Notes: generated by a model not told the origin, from the letters alone. Shown: positions 1 to 8,989, numbered from the stretch's first letter. The stretch: DNA of 64,000 nucleotides from Bacteroidota bacterium (GCA_023424015.1 JAFAEM010000032.1:62001-126000), one strand, 5' to 3'. Numbers and translations are program-made.

Positions 1-49
1 CTTCCGCTTTATCCGGGTCTCCTGGTATGATCGTCCATCTTTTTTCCAT
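1..49 (-). CDS. N-terminus of a RecJ-like exonuclease (partial, runs off the window)
   Basis: An ATG at 47-49 on the minus strand opens a frame reading MEKRWTIIPGDPDKAE before the window ends. An initial M-x-K-R-W stretch followed by D-x-x-K is how single-strand-specific exonuclease RecJ often begins in Bacteroidota. Only about 16 codons are visible and no catalytic motif can be seen. The frame begins 22 bases downstream of the polyprenyl synthase stop on the same strand, so the two probably share a transcript. The identification is tentative; that it is a coding start is more secure than which gene it is. Confidence 0.4.
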   Translation of the reverse strand, partial: MEKRWTIIPGDPDKAE

Positions 50-71
50 TCCCTGCACTGTTTTTCCAACA

Positions 72-1034
72 CTAATATTTTCGGTCTGTGACATAAAGTA
101 CGAGATCTTCCAGGCCTTTCCTGGCATTGTTTTCAGGAAACTGGTAAAGGATTTCAAGCGCTTCTTTTTTATAGGCATTCATTTTTTCCACGGCATATTC
201 AATCCCGCCTGTTTCCTTTACGCAGTCAATGACCCATTTTACTTTCTCTTTGTCAAGGTTCTTGTTTTTGACAATGTAGATGATCTTCCTCCGGGTTTTC
301 CGGTCCGTATTATTAAGCGTATAAATTAGGGGAAGGGTCAATTTTTTTTCTTTTATATCATTCCCCGTAGGTTTACCCACATTGTCGCTGAAATAATCGA
401 AAAGGTCATCTTTTATTTGGAAAGCGATGCCGGTTTTTTCCCCAAACAAACGCATTTTTTCGGCGATCGCATCATCATTGCTGGTAGACCAGGCGCCGGC
501 AGAGCATGCGGACGCAAGCAGGGATGCGGTCTTGTTTTGGATGATTTCGAAATAGATGCTTTCGCTGAGGTTGAGCGAACGGGATTTTTCGATCTGGAGT
601 AGTTCACCCTCACTCATTTTCCGCACGGCATCTGATAATATGGTAAGAATTCTATGATCGTTGTGGTTGAGCGACATTAAAAGGCCTTTGGCCAGCAGGT
701 AATCACCCACCAGGACCGAGACCTTATTTTTCCAGAGGGCATAAACTGAAAAAAAACCCCTTCTTTCCTGGGAATCATCGACTACATCGTCATGAACCAG
801 GGTGGCAGTATGCAATAATTCAACGAGCGAAGCTGCCCGGTAGGCCGGCTCAGTGATCTGGCCGCATAGTTTGGCGGACAAAAGGACAAACATAGGCCGG
901 AGCTGCTTTCCCTTCCGTTTTACTATATACCGCATGATCCGGTCAAGCAGGGGTGTCTGGCTCCTGACGGCCTCGCGGAAGCGGGATTCAAAAATTTTCA
1001 ACTCAGCATCAATAAGTCCGGTGGGAAGGCTCAT
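72..1034 (-). CDS. Polyprenyl (all-trans) diphosphate synthase
   Basis: A 320-residue protein of the trans-isoprenyl diphosphate synthase family, which condenses isopentenyl diphosphate onto an allylic primer to build the side chain of menaquinone. Both Mg-binding aspartate motifs are present: the first, DDVVD, at about residues 82-86 in LVHDDVVDDSQERRG, and the second, KDDLFD, at about 208-213. The GKQLRP element near residue 42 and KPTGNDIKEKKLTLP near 221 are also typical. Length is normal. The start at 1034 has good context and nothing longer is open. It is an octaprenyl or solanesyl-type enzyme rather than a short-chain one by overall resemblance, but product length cannot be read from the sequence with certainty. 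Confidence 0.93.
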   Translation of the reverse strand: MSLPTGLIDAELKIFESRFREAVRSQTPLLDRIMRYIVKRKGKQLRPMFVLLSAKLCGQITEPAYRAASLVELLHTATLVHDDVVDDSQERRGFFSVYALWKNKVSVLVGDYLLAKGLLMSLNHNDHRILTILSDAVRKMSEGELLQIEKSRSLNLSESIYFEIIQNKTASLLASACSAGAWSTSNDDAIAEKMRLFGEKTGIAFQIKDDLFDYFSDNVGKPTGNDIKEKKLTLPLIYTLNNTDRKTRRKIIYIVKNKNLDKEKVKWVIDCVKETGGIEYAVEKMNAYKKEALEILYQFPENNARKGLEDLVLYVTDRKY

Positions 1035-1156
1035 ATGTTAAAAGCGGCAATTTACGGAGCAAAAAATTAATGTGTAAAGTCCCGCTCAAATAGGGATTTT
1101 TTTTGACTAAGTAATTGAAAAATAAGAGTAAACCACGGAAATAATTTTCACAAAAA

Positions 1157-1187
1157 TTTGGTTATTATGCCGCATGTCATATTTTTG
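1157..1187 (+). promoter_or_regulatory. Bacteroidota-type promoter for the OmpA-like gene
   Basis: TTTG at 1157-1160 and TATTTTTG at 1180-1187 are separated by 19 bases, an exact match to the Bacteroidota primary-sigma consensus TTTG-N19/20-TAnnTTTG. The start codon of the OmpA-like gene lies about 40 bases downstream. Confidence 0.75.
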
Positions 1188-1228
1188 CGTTTTATTAGGA
1201 CATTGTTTTCTCATCTTAATCCTTAGTT

Positions 1229-2851
1229 ATGATAAGCAAAAAGTACTTTTTATTGGCAGGCTTATTCTGTCTGCTGGCAACGTTTAGTAGCGCTCAAACC
1301 CAAGTTGGTAGCAGCTACGACGTTTCTGATTCTTCAGTAGTTCCTTCTAAAAGGATGCCCCAGCACACTGAATTTTTAAATGGAACCAACAATTTCCCGG
1401 CGAAGCCTCGTAATCAATGGGAAATAGGTATTAAAGGCGGTGCTTTCACAGTTAGTGGTGATATTCCCGCGGTATTCCCAACATTGGGTTTTGGTCTCCA
1501 TGTTAGAAAAGCCTTTGGTTATGTTTTCTCTATGAGGCTTGAGTATTTGAATGGTACTGGTAAAGGATTGAACTGGAAACCTTCCGGTATTATCCCAACC
1601 ACTCCCGATAATCCTTGGAACGCAGCAGGTTATACAGGGGTTTACTACAATAACTACAAAACAAAGGTTCAGGACCTGTCACTGCAAGGTATAGTTACCC
1701 TGAACAATATCCGTTTCCACAAATCTAAAACAGGGTTCAACTTCTACGCTTTTGGTGGTATAGGTGGAACTGTATATGATACTAAGGTGAATGCCTTGAA
1801 CGGCAATACTCCGTATAACTTTGGCGGTATCAACGGTGGTGTATATAAAGACAGGAAAGACACCCGTAAAGCGCTGAAGGATCTTATGGATGATTCATAT
1901 GAGTCTGCTGCTGAAAGCCATGGTGACACTCGTCCTAAGCTTTTCGGCGATACTTTTAAGCCTTCTGGTACAGTAGGTCTGGGTATTGCTATTAAACTGA
2001 GCAATCGTATCAATATCGCGATTGAAGATCGTGTTACTTTTATCAAAGACGATCTTCTGGATGGTCAGCGTTGGGCTGAGCAAGGCGATCTTACCCGCGA
2101 TTTTGACTCTTATAACTATGCTACCATTGGTTTAAACTTCAACCTGGGTGCAAAATCTGTTGAGCCATTGTGGTGGCTTAATCCATTGGATTACGCTTAC
2201 AGCGAAATCCGCAACCCTCGCCTGATGAGGTTGCCAAAACCCGTATTGCCTGATGCTGATGGTGACGGTATCACTGACCAGTTTGACCAGGAACAAACAC
2301 CTGCAGGTGTTCCAGTTGATTCACATGGTGTAAGCCGCGATACTGATGGTGACGGTGTTCCTGATTATAAGGATAAAGAACTTATTACACCTACACATTG
2401 CCAACCTGTTGATGCTGATGGCGTAGGCAAATGCCCATGCCCGGCTGAAGAGTGCTTTGAGAATTATATCAAGAGAGATGCAAATGCTTGTGCAGAAAAA
2501 TTAGGAGCTTTGCCAAGCATATCTTTCCGCAAAGGTTCAAATACATTAAGCGACGACAACAAAGCTGTATTGGCTACTGTTGCTGCAAAACTGCGTAACG
2601 CTCCTGAGTGTAAAGTGGTCGTGATCGGTTACTGCTCTTCCAGCAAGAAAGAACAGCAATTGAGTTGGGATCATGTAAATAAAGTGATCACTCACCTGGT
2701 AGAGCAGGAAGGTTTAAGCGCTGATCGCTTTATCTTTAACTATGGCCAGGAAGGTGGTGACTGCGATACAGTTGATCTGCGCGGTGCTGCTGAAGGTGAA
2801 GAAGGACCCAATACTGTGGCTCCTCCACACCCCAACCTTCGCAAGAGATAA
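1229..2851 (+). CDS. OmpA family outer-membrane protein with calcium-binding (TSP3-type) repeats
   Basis: A 540-residue secreted protein. Residues 1-22 are a signal peptide ending in FSSAQ. About residues 60-315 are rich in alternating beta-strand sequence with aromatic girdle residues and fit an outer-membrane beta-barrel. Around 340-380 there are thrombospondin type 3-like acidic repeats, DADGDGITDQFD and DTDGDGVPDYKD, which usually bind calcium and act as a stalk. A Cys-rich linker follows, then an OmpA-like C-terminal region (about 415-525) that would contact peptidoglycan. Its likely job is to tie the outer membrane to the cell wall. It stands alone, with its own promoter and a strong terminator, and codon choice looks like that of a highly expressed gene. 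The peptidoglycan-binding residues were not checked one by one. Confidence 0.88.
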   Translation: MISKKYFLLAGLFCLLATFSSAQTQVGSSYDVSDSSVVPSKRMPQHTEFLNGTNNFPAKPRNQWEIGIKGGAFTVSGDIPAVFPTLGFGLHVRKAFGYVFSMRLEYLNGTGKGLNWKPSGIIPTTPDNPWNAAGYTGVYYNNYKTKVQDLSLQGIVTLNNIRFHKSKTGFNFYAFGGIGGTVYDTKVNALNGNTPYNFGGINGGVYKDRKDTRKALKDLMDDSYESAAESHGDTRPKLFGDTFKPSGTVGLGIAIKLSNRINIAIEDRVTFIKDDLLDGQRWAEQGDLTRDFDSYNYATIGLNFNLGAKSVEPLWWLNPLDYAYSEIRNPRLMRLPKPVLPDADGDGITDQFDQEQTPAGVPVDSHGVSRDTDGDGVPDYKDKELITPTHCQPVDADGVGKCPCPAEECFENYIKRDANACAEKLGALPSISFRKGSNTLSDDNKAVLATVAAKLRNAPECKVVVIGYCSSSKKEQQLSWDHVNKVITHLVEQEGLSADRFIFNYGQEGGDCDTVDLRGAAEGEEGPNTVAPPHPNLRKR

Positions 2852-2886
2852 TTAAATAGTTGATTACTTTTTGCTGATAAAAACAG

Positions 2887-2913
2887 GCCCTCCCCATCAG
2901 GGGAGGGCTTTTT
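2887..2913 (+). terminator. Rho-independent terminator after the OmpA-like gene
   Basis: A perfect 9-bp GC-rich stem (GCCCTCCCC at 2887-2895, GGGGAGGGC at 2900-2908) with a 4-base loop is followed directly by TTTTT. Confidence 0.92.
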
Positions 2914-3062
2914 AATGCGGGTTGATTTGGGCAATTGTTTGATTTTCAGATTAGTGGAACGGTGGATTGACGGCGGTTTATCAAAATCTTAACGAAGTGC
3001 TTTTGGATACTTATCTTTTTTACTCAAGTTTTGCCTGTATCTATTAACTTTGCACACCTTTT

Positions 3063-3878
3063 ATGCGTACGATACCTGTATTTTTATTGGTGCTTTTTCT
3101 AACCAGTTGTGGCAAAGGCATAAACAAAATATTGAAAAACCCGGACCCGGAGTACAAGCTTCGTATGGCCGAAAAGTATTTTGTTCAGAAGAAATACAGC
3201 AAGGCGCAGATACTGTACGAGGATGTAATGCCTTTTTATAAGACAAGAGCCGAATTCCAGGATATTTATTACAAGTATGCCTATTGCGCCTATAACCAGG
3301 CCGACTATTTGAATGCGGAAAACCTGTTTAAGACCTTTCTTGAAATTTTTCCCAATAGCCCCAAAGCTGAGGAAATGGATTTCATGAGGGCTTATAGCTA
3401 TTATAAGCAATCGCCCAAGCCGGAACTTGACCAAACCAATACGATCAAGGCTATGGGTATGATGCAGGTCTTTATCAATACGCATCCAGGATCCGAAAGG
3501 AATAAGGAGGCTGCCGAAATCATTGATATTTGCAGGGGCAAGTTGGAGGTGAAGGATTATAAGAGTGCCAGGTTGTACTTTGATATGGGACAATTCAGGG
3601 CAGCAGGTGTTTCCTTTACCACACTGCTAAACAGTTACCCCGAGTCCAACAGGGCCGATGAGTATAAACTCATGATCATAAAGTCGTATTTTCGGTACGC
3701 GGAAATGAGCATCGAGGAGAAAAAACCTGAGAGATTTGAGAAAGTGATCGATGAGTATGAAGACTTTGTGGATCGTTTCCCAGAGAGCAAGTACCGAAAA
3801 GAAGCGGAAGATTATATGAATTTATCGCAAACCAATATAAATAATTTAAAGAATGAGCAAGTTAAGACGTCAGCTTAG
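3063..3878 (+). CDS. bamD: Outer membrane protein assembly factor BamD
   Basis: A 271-residue lipoprotein with a lipobox at LTSC (Cys16) after a hydrophobic signal. The mature part is a run of TPR-like helical hairpins (AEKYFVQKKYSKAQILYEDV, YKYAYCAYNQADYLNAENLF, SARLYFDMGQFRAAGVSFTT). This is the BamD/ComL architecture, the lipoprotein that helps BamA insert outer-membrane beta-barrels. Length matches Bacteroidota BamD. A TAACTTTG box at 3045-3052 resembles a -7 element and would leave a very short leader, but no clear TTTG box was seen at the right distance. The gene is followed by omega and coaBC, an arrangement I associate with Bacteroidota BamD. Confidence 0.9.
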   Translation: MRTIPVFLLVLFLTSCGKGINKILKNPDPEYKLRMAEKYFVQKKYSKAQILYEDVMPFYKTRAEFQDIYYKYAYCAYNQADYLNAENLFKTFLEIFPNSPKAEEMDFMRAYSYYKQSPKPELDQTNTIKAMGMMQVFINTHPGSERNKEAAEIIDICRGKLEVKDYKSARLYFDMGQFRAAGVSFTTLLNSYPESNRADEYKLMIIKSYFRYAEMSIEEKKPERFEKVIDEYEDFVDRFPESKYRKEAEDYMNLSQTNINNLKNEQVKTSA

Positions 3879-4194
3879 TGCTGGTATTGCCAGTAATGTT
3901 GAAACTAAAAGCCTGGATGATCTGCGGAAAAAGACAGGGAACTTATATGAGTCAATTGCCATAATTGCAAAAAGGGCTAACCAGATCAATATCTCGCTGA
4001 AGGAAGAACTTCATAATAAACTCGATGAATTTGCCAGTCATACAGACAGCCTGGAAGAAATACATGAAAACAAAGAGCAGATTGAAATATCCAGGGCGTA
4101 CGAGAGAATGCCTAATCCAGCACTATTAGCCACCCAGGAATTCATGGAAGACAAGGTTTATTTCCGTAAGGGCGAAGACCAGCTTTTCGACTAA
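3853..4194 (+). CDS. rpoZ: RNA polymerase omega subunit (Bacteroidota type)
   Basis: A 113-residue protein that matches the Bacteroidota omega/Rpb6-like family: an N-terminal segment with NLYESIAIIAKRANQIN (the conserved helix that clamps beta-prime) followed by an acidic C-terminal tail with EISRAYERMPNPALLATQEF. Its start lies inside the 3' end of bamD (26-base overlap), which suggests coupled translation. It acts in RNA polymerase assembly and stability. The family is divergent from the enterobacterial omega, so it is often annotated only as a hypothetical protein. Confidence 0.82.
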   Translation: MSKLRRQLSAGIASNVETKSLDDLRKKTGNLYESIAIIAKRANQINISLKEELHNKLDEFASHTDSLEEIHENKEQIEISRAYERMPNPALLATQEFMEDKVYFRKGEDQLFD

Positions 4195-4218
4195 ATATTA
4201 TCTTATTCAAATATTTAC

Positions 4219-4248
4219 AGCGACCTCGTCGACAACGGGGTCGCTTTT
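4219..4248 (+). terminator. Terminator after the omega subunit gene
   Basis: AGCGACC at 4219-4225 pairs with GGTCGCT at 4239-4245, followed by a short TTT run. It lies between omega and coaBC, so it may allow partial read-through. Confidence 0.7.
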
Positions 4249-4276
4249 GTATTTAGTACGTAATTGAATAAATTTG

Positions 4277-5476
4277 ATGACGATGCAGGGAAAAAAGATA
4301 TTATTAGGGATTACAGGAAGTATTGCAGCTTACAAAGCTATTCATCTTACGCGGTTATTTGTGAAAGCAGGTGCAGAAGTGAAAGTAATCATGACCCCGT
4401 CGTCAAAAGATTTTGTCTCCCCGCTTACCCTCTCAACACTCAGCCGGAACACAGTGCTCACTGATCTGTTTGACGAAAGCAGTTGGGCTAATCACGTCAT
4501 GCTGGGGCGATGGGCAAATATCATGGTTATCGCTCCCCTGAGCTGCAATACGCTTTCCAAAATGGCCCATGGGCAATGTGATAACCTTTTGTTGGCGACC
4601 TGGCTATCTGCGACCTGCCCCGTTTTGCTCGCCCCTGCCATGGATGAAGACATGTGGCATCACCCGGCTACAAAGCGCAACCTGGAACTGGTAAAGTCAT
4701 TTGGGAATACGATCATCCCGGTCGAAAGCGGCGAGCTGGCAAGTGGTCTTTTTGGGGAAGGCAGGATGGCGGAGCCGGAACAGATCTTTCGGTTCATTAA
4801 TGAGCGTTTCTCTCTTAACAGGCCTTTACAAGGCAAAAAGGCATTGGTGACTGCCGGGCCTACATACGAAGCAATAGATCCGGTTCGTTTTATAGGAAAT
4901 CATTCGTCTGGGAAAATGGGCGTTGCCCTCGCACAGGAGTTAGTGCGAAATGGAGCGGAAGTAACCCTTGTACTGGGTCCGTCGGGTTTAAATTTTGATA
5001 CGCATGGAATGAAGATAATCCGGGTGACTTCGGCCAGCGAAATGTACGATGCCTGCCAGGCGGAGTTTCCGACCACGGATTTGGCCGTCATGGCAGCGGC
5101 GGTGGCTGATTTTACGCCTGTTCAGAGAGCTGAACAAAAGATCAAAAAGACAGATGCAAATCTTGATATCGTCCTGACAAAAACAAAAGATATACTAAAA
5201 AGCCTGGGCAATAAAAAGAGAAAAAATCAGGTGTTGGTGGGTTTTGCGCTGGAGACATCAAATGAGACAGCTCATGCTATTGAAAAGCTGGACAAGAAGA
5301 ATGCTGACATGATTGTGTTGAACTCCTTAAATGATCCGGGAGCAGGTTTTGGATATGATACAAATAAGGTCACCATTTTTCAGAAAGGAGGTCATCAGTA
5401 TAATTTTGAAATTAAGTCAAAGGCGGATGTGGCGAAGGATATTGTAGACACTATTATAAAAGCTTATTATGTTTAA
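4277..5476 (+). CDS. coaBC: Bifunctional phosphopantothenoylcysteine decarboxylase / phosphopantothenate-cysteine ligase
   Basis: About 399 residues in two domains, catalysing two consecutive steps of coenzyme A synthesis. The N-terminal flavin-dependent CoaC half begins ILLGITGSIAAYKA, carries the catalytic-type His in SSWANHVMLGRW, and has the substrate-clamp motif as PAMDEDMW, with Asp where the textbook motif has Asn. The C-terminal CoaB half begins near residue 190 with LVTAGPTYEAIDPVRFIGNHSSGKMG, and has AAAVADFTP and KIKK. I take the ATG at 4277; the in-frame TTG just before it and the ATG at 4283 are alternatives. The 3' end overlaps the next gene by 8 bases. Confidence 0.95.
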   Translation: MTMQGKKILLGITGSIAAYKAIHLTRLFVKAGAEVKVIMTPSSKDFVSPLTLSTLSRNTVLTDLFDESSWANHVMLGRWANIMVIAPLSCNTLSKMAHGQCDNLLLATWLSATCPVLLAPAMDEDMWHHPATKRNLELVKSFGNTIIPVESGELASGLFGEGRMAEPEQIFRFINERFSLNRPLQGKKALVTAGPTYEAIDPVRFIGNHSSGKMGVALAQELVRNGAEVTLVLGPSGLNFDTHGMKIIRVTSASEMYDACQAEFPTTDLAVMAAAVADFTPVQRAEQKIKKTDANLDIVLTKTKDILKSLGNKKRKNQVLVGFALETSNETAHAIEKLDKKNADMIVLNSLNDPGAGFGYDTNKVTIFQKGGHQYNFEIKSKADVAKDIVDTIIKAYYV

Positions 5477-6386
5477 GAAAGCAGTTATATTTTTCCTGTT
5501 CCTTTCTCTTGTAAGTAAAGCACCGGCACAGGAAATACAGGCTCGGTTAACAGTCATGGCCAATAAGATCAGTACCCAGGTTAACAAGAACATTTTTCAG
5601 ACCTTACAAACTTCGTTAATAAATTTTATCAATAACAGGAGGTGGACTACCGACACATACCAGCCAGGCGAAAAGATTCAATGTAATTTTCTGCTGAATG
5701 TGGAGCAGGATCTGGGCAATAATGTTTATAAGGGCCGCCTCACCATCCAGGCTGCACGCCCGATCTACAGCACCACCTATGATTCTCCCATCATCAATTT
5801 CATGGATGATGATGTGGTTTTTCGATACCAGGAATTTCAACCCATTGAGTTTAACGAAAACCGGGTACAGGGTAACGATCCGGTAGCAGCCAATCTTCCC
5901 GCGATATTTGCTTATTATATCAATATCATACTGGGATTTGACTATGGATCGTTTTCATTAAGGGGCGGTGATCCCTACTTTAAGAAAGCCTGGAATATTG
6001 TAAACAACGCACCGGAAAGCCGTGATATCACCGGATGGAAATCTTTTGAAAATATTCGTAACCGGTATTGGCTTGCTGAGAATCTGAACAACAACAGGTT
6101 TGCCCTAATTCACGATGCGTTATACTCTTACTATCGTACTGGGATGGATATCTTTTATGAAAATGAAGAGCAGGGAAGGACTGGTATTATCAACAGTTTG
6201 AACTTTCTGAATACGCTTAATACAGAGAATCCCAACTCAATGATCATGCAATTCTTTTTTCAGGGGAAGAGTTCTGAACTTGTGATGATTTTTAGTCGCG
6301 CTAACAACGATTTAAAAACGCGTGCACGCGATATACTGACCAGGATCGATATTTCAAATAACGCCAGGTATAAAGATCTCCAATGA
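5469..6386 (+). CDS. porD: DUF4835 family protein, PorD-like type IX secretion component
   Basis: A 305-residue exported protein with signal peptide (residues 1-20, cleavage after APAQ). The N-terminal EIQARLTVMANKISTQVNKNIFQTL segment, the RRWTTDTY and NFMDDDVVFRYQEFQPIEFNEN stretches and the GFDYGSFSLRGGDPYFKKA block are the hallmarks of DUF4835. This family includes PorD, linked to gliding and type IX secretion in Bacteroidota. It overlaps coaBC by 8 bases and the DUF4296 gene by 4, so the three are translated as a unit. A T9SS cargo protein elsewhere in the window (45455-46447) shows the organism uses that pathway. The exact molecular role of the family is not settled. Confidence 0.85.
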   Translation: MFKKAVIFFLFLSLVSKAPAQEIQARLTVMANKISTQVNKNIFQTLQTSLINFINNRRWTTDTYQPGEKIQCNFLLNVEQDLGNNVYKGRLTIQAARPIYSTTYDSPIINFMDDDVVFRYQEFQPIEFNENRVQGNDPVAANLPAIFAYYINIILGFDYGSFSLRGGDPYFKKAWNIVNNAPESRDITGWKSFENIRNRYWLAENLNNNRFALIHDALYSYYRTGMDIFYENEEQGRTGIINSLNFLNTLNTENPNSMIMQFFFQGKSSELVMIFSRANNDLKTRARDILTRIDISNNARYKDLQ

Positions 6387-6856
6387 GGATTAGTTTCGTT
6401 ATAATAGCGGGTATTTTCTTCTTGATGGGTTGTAAAGACAAAAAGGAATCGTCTTCAGTGATTTTATCAAAAGCCAAGATGCAGGCTGTAATGTGGGATA
6501 TGGTTCGATCGAGTGAGTTTTTGAATGGATTCGTACTCTTTAAAGACACGGCTATCGATAAGACCGCAAGAAGTCACAAATGGCATGAAAAAATTTTTCA
6601 AATGCATGAAATCACGAAGGAGGAGTTTGAAAAAAGTTATGCCTATTATGAAAATCATCCCGGATTAATGCGTGATATTCTCGACACACTGAGCAGGAAG
6701 CAGATCCCTACACAGCCGTATTCAAGTTCGCGGGTTACTCCTGCGATAGTCGATAGTCCCAAAATTTCAGTAGCTCCAGGCCCGGATGTAAAGAGCCGGT
6801 CGAGGGATTCGATTATCAAACGAAGAATTCTTCGCAAGGACATTAAACCGCAATAA
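6383..6856 (+). CDS. DUF4296 lipoprotein
   Basis: A 157-residue lipoprotein: signal sequence and lipobox FLMGC (Cys17), then a helical domain with MQAVMWDMVRSSEFLN and ITKEEFEKSYAYYENHP, which identify the DUF4296 family of Bacteroidota. The C-terminal third is Pro/Ser/Arg rich and probably disordered, ending in a basic tail. Its start overlaps the DUF4835 stop by 4 bases (ATGA). The tight link to a PorD-like gene suggests an envelope role, but no activity is known for the family. Confidence 0.78.
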   Translation: MRISFVIIAGIFFLMGCKDKKESSSVILSKAKMQAVMWDMVRSSEFLNGFVLFKDTAIDKTARSHKWHEKIFQMHEITKEEFEKSYAYYENHPGLMRDILDTLSRKQIPTQPYSSSRVTPAIVDSPKISVAPGPDVKSRSRDSIIKRRILRKDIKPQ

Positions 6857-6905
6857 TGTCTGAATAGTCTCCCAAGTTTGTTAAATTTATTACTTAAACA
6901 ATGAT

Positions 6906-7610
6906 ATGAATAAAGTTGTAGTGGATGCCGACCACGCGATTCATGATATCCAGGATGGACATGTAATTGTCCTGGGAGGTTTTGGATTATGTGGCATTCC
7001 GGAGAATTGTATTGCAGCTTTGGAAAGGAAAGCCGTAAAAGATCTGACCTGCATTTCCAATAATGCTGGCGTGGATGATTTTGGGATTGGGATGTTGTTA
7101 AAGAAGAAGCAGCTGAAGAAGATGATTGCTTCGTATGTGGGTGAGAACGCAGAGTTTGAAAGACAATTGTTAAGTGGTGAACTTGATGTAGAGCTTATAC
7201 CGCAAGGGACGCTGGCGACGCGGTGCCTGGCAGCCGGTTATGGTATGCCCGCTATCTTCACACCAGCAGGCGTCGGAACGGAGGTGGCAGAAGGTAAGGA
7301 AGTTAGGAATTTTAACGGTAAGGATTATTTGCTTGAGATTGCTTTTGAGCCGGACTTTGCTTTGGTTAAAGCATGGAAGGGAGATACGATGGGAAATCTT
7401 ATTTATAAAGGGACTGCCCGGAATTTTAATCCTTTGGCCGCGATGGCAGGTAAGGTAACGATTGCGGAAGTGGAACATTTAGTTCCGGCGGGTACGCTTG
7501 ATCCAAATGAAATACATACACCGGGGATATACGTACACCGGATTTTTGAAGGTAAGGCTTACGAAAAAAGAATTGAGCAAAGAACTGTCCGGAAAAGGAA
7601 TGCCAGCTGA
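6906..7610 (+). CDS. scoA: 3-ketoacid CoA-transferase subunit A
   Basis: A 234-residue class I CoA-transferase alpha subunit. GGFGLCGIPEN near residues 25-35 is the CoA-binding family signature, and TPAGVGTEVAEGKE plus YLLEIAFEPDFALVKAWKGD are characteristic of the succinyl-CoA (or acetate):3-ketoacid CoA-transferase branch. It acts in the cytoplasm to move CoA between succinyl-CoA and acetoacetate. It lies 24 bases before the B subunit. The donor acid cannot be fixed from sequence. Confidence 0.92.
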   Translation: MNKVVVDADHAIHDIQDGHVIVLGGFGLCGIPENCIAALERKAVKDLTCISNNAGVDDFGIGMLLKKKQLKKMIASYVGENAEFERQLLSGELDVELIPQGTLATRCLAAGYGMPAIFTPAGVGTEVAEGKEVRNFNGKDYLLEIAFEPDFALVKAWKGDTMGNLIYKGTARNFNPLAAMAGKVTIAEVEHLVPAGTLDPNEIHTPGIYVHRIFEGKAYEKRIEQRTVRKRNAS

Positions 7611-7634
7611 TTGCTCATGTTTTAATCATTTTCT

Positions 7635-8291
7635 ATGGCGTTAACAAAGGAACAAATTGCACAAAGGATTGCCAGGGAGTTAAGAGACGGTTATTACGTA
7701 AACCTCGGTATTGGTATTCCAACACTGGTAGCGAATTATATTCCTGAAGGAATTAGTGTGGTTTTTCAGAGTGAAAACGGATTATTGGGGATGGGGCCTT
7801 TTCCATGGGAGGGTGAGGAGGATCCGGATCTAATAAATGCAGGCAAGCAGACGATCACTACTGTTCCGGGGTCTTCATTTTTTGATTCTGCCATGAGTTT
7901 TGGTATGATAAGAGCCGGGAAGGTTGACCTAACTGTATTAGGTGCTATGGAAGTGAGTGAGAAAGGAGACATTGCCAACTGGAAAATTCCCGGTAAATTG
8001 GTAAAGGGAATGGGTGGAGCGATGGACCTGGTAGCAAGTGCCAGGAATATTATCGTTGCCATGATGCACACAAATCCAAAGGGTGAATCTAAATTACTGC
8101 CGGTATGTACGTTGCCGCTTACTGGTATCGGGTGTGTAAAGAAAATAGTAACTGATCTGGCCGTACTCGATATAACTTCCAGGGGGTTTCAATTACTTGA
8201 AAAAGCTCCGGGGGTGAGTTTGGAGGAGATCAAGAGTAAAACTGCGGGTAATCTTATAATGGAGGGGGAGATACCTGAAATGCAATTCTGA
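7635..8291 (+). CDS. scoB: 3-ketoacid CoA-transferase subunit B
   Basis: A 218-residue class I CoA-transferase beta subunit. SENGLLGMGP carries the catalytic glutamate (about Glu47) that forms the acyl-CoA thioester intermediate. GIGIPTLVANYIP, GAMEVSEKGDIANWKIPGK and GMGGAMDLV are family motifs. It forms a heterotetramer with the upstream subunit. The stop lies only 8 bases from the stop of the convergent response regulator gene, with no separate terminator visible between them. Confidence 0.93.
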   Translation: MALTKEQIAQRIARELRDGYYVNLGIGIPTLVANYIPEGISVVFQSENGLLGMGPFPWEGEEDPDLINAGKQTITTVPGSSFFDSAMSFGMIRAGKVDLTVLGAMEVSEKGDIANWKIPGKLVKGMGGAMDLVASARNIIVAMMHTNPKGESKLLPVCTLPLTGIGCVKKIVTDLAVLDITSRGFQLLEKAPGVSLEEIKSKTAGNLIMEGEIPEMQF

Positions 8292-8299
8292 GCCATTCT

Positions 8300-8950
8300 C
8301 TAGTCGATCAGGTTATTCTTTACGGCAAAAAATACCAAACCCGCTGTATTCTTACTACCAAATCGCTCCATGAGCCGGTCTTTGATAGCTTCTACGGTGC
8401 GTGGGCTGATTTCCATTTTTTGCGCTATTTCCTGAGCGGTAAATTCCATACATATGAAGCGCAGTACATCACGCTCTTTATCGCTCAGCGTGATTTCGTT
8501 GTTAAGTGACGGTACAACTTTCTGCCGTGAATGTGATTTTTTCAGCAGAATTCTGTTTACAAAGTTATTGAGGTAATATCCTTTTTCAAATACCTCCATA
8601 ATAGCCCTGCGGATTTCCTGGGGATCTGCGTTCTTGAGCATATATCCGTTAGCGCCATTCTCCATAAGATGATATACGAAACGTTCGTCCTCATACATGC
8701 TTAGTACAAGCACTTTTATGGTAGGGTATTGCTTGCTGATGATTTTTGTAGCTTCGATGCCATCTTTTCCCGGCATACGGAGGTCCATAAGCACCACATC
8801 CGGTTCGGATTGGGGTAATCCGGCCAGTAGTTCATCTCCATTTTCAGCTTCCTGGACAAATTTAATATTGGTGAACGGTCTCAGTGAAAGGATTACGCCT
8901 TTCCGGAATATTTTGTGATCGTCAGCAATAGCTACCTTAATGATTCCCAT
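8300..8950 (-). CDS. NarL/LuxR-type response regulator (cassette 1)
   Basis: A 216-residue two-domain regulator. The receiver domain has the acidic pair ADDH near residue 10, the phospho-acceptor Asp56 in VVLMDLRMPG, the Ser of VLVLSMYED and the Lys in YMLKNA. A LuxR-type helix-turn-helix follows at about 150-212 (LSDKERDVLRFICMEFTAQEIAQKMEISPRTVE). Gene order on the minus strand is 7TM protein, kinase, this regulator, with a 39-base gap to the kinase. It should bind DNA when phosphorylated by the adjacent kinase. It closely resembles the regulator at 11241-11897. Confidence 0.92.
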   Translation of the reverse strand: MGIIKVAIADDHKIFRKGVILSLRPFTNIKFVQEAENGDELLAGLPQSEPDVVLMDLRMPGKDGIEATKIISKQYPTIKVLVLSMYEDERFVYHLMENGANGYMLKNADPQEIRRAIMEVFEKGYYLNNFVNRILLKKSHSRQKVVPSLNNEITLSDKERDVLRFICMEFTAQEIAQKMEISPRTVEAIKDRLMERFGSKNTAGLVFFAVKNNLID

Positions 8951-8989
8951 AGTTTCAGATAATGCGGTGAAATTAGCAAATAATCACAA

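Noticed and set aside
3099..3593. 164-codon minus-strand frame inside bamD
   Set aside because: Antisense to a well-supported lipoprotein gene with TPR pattern.
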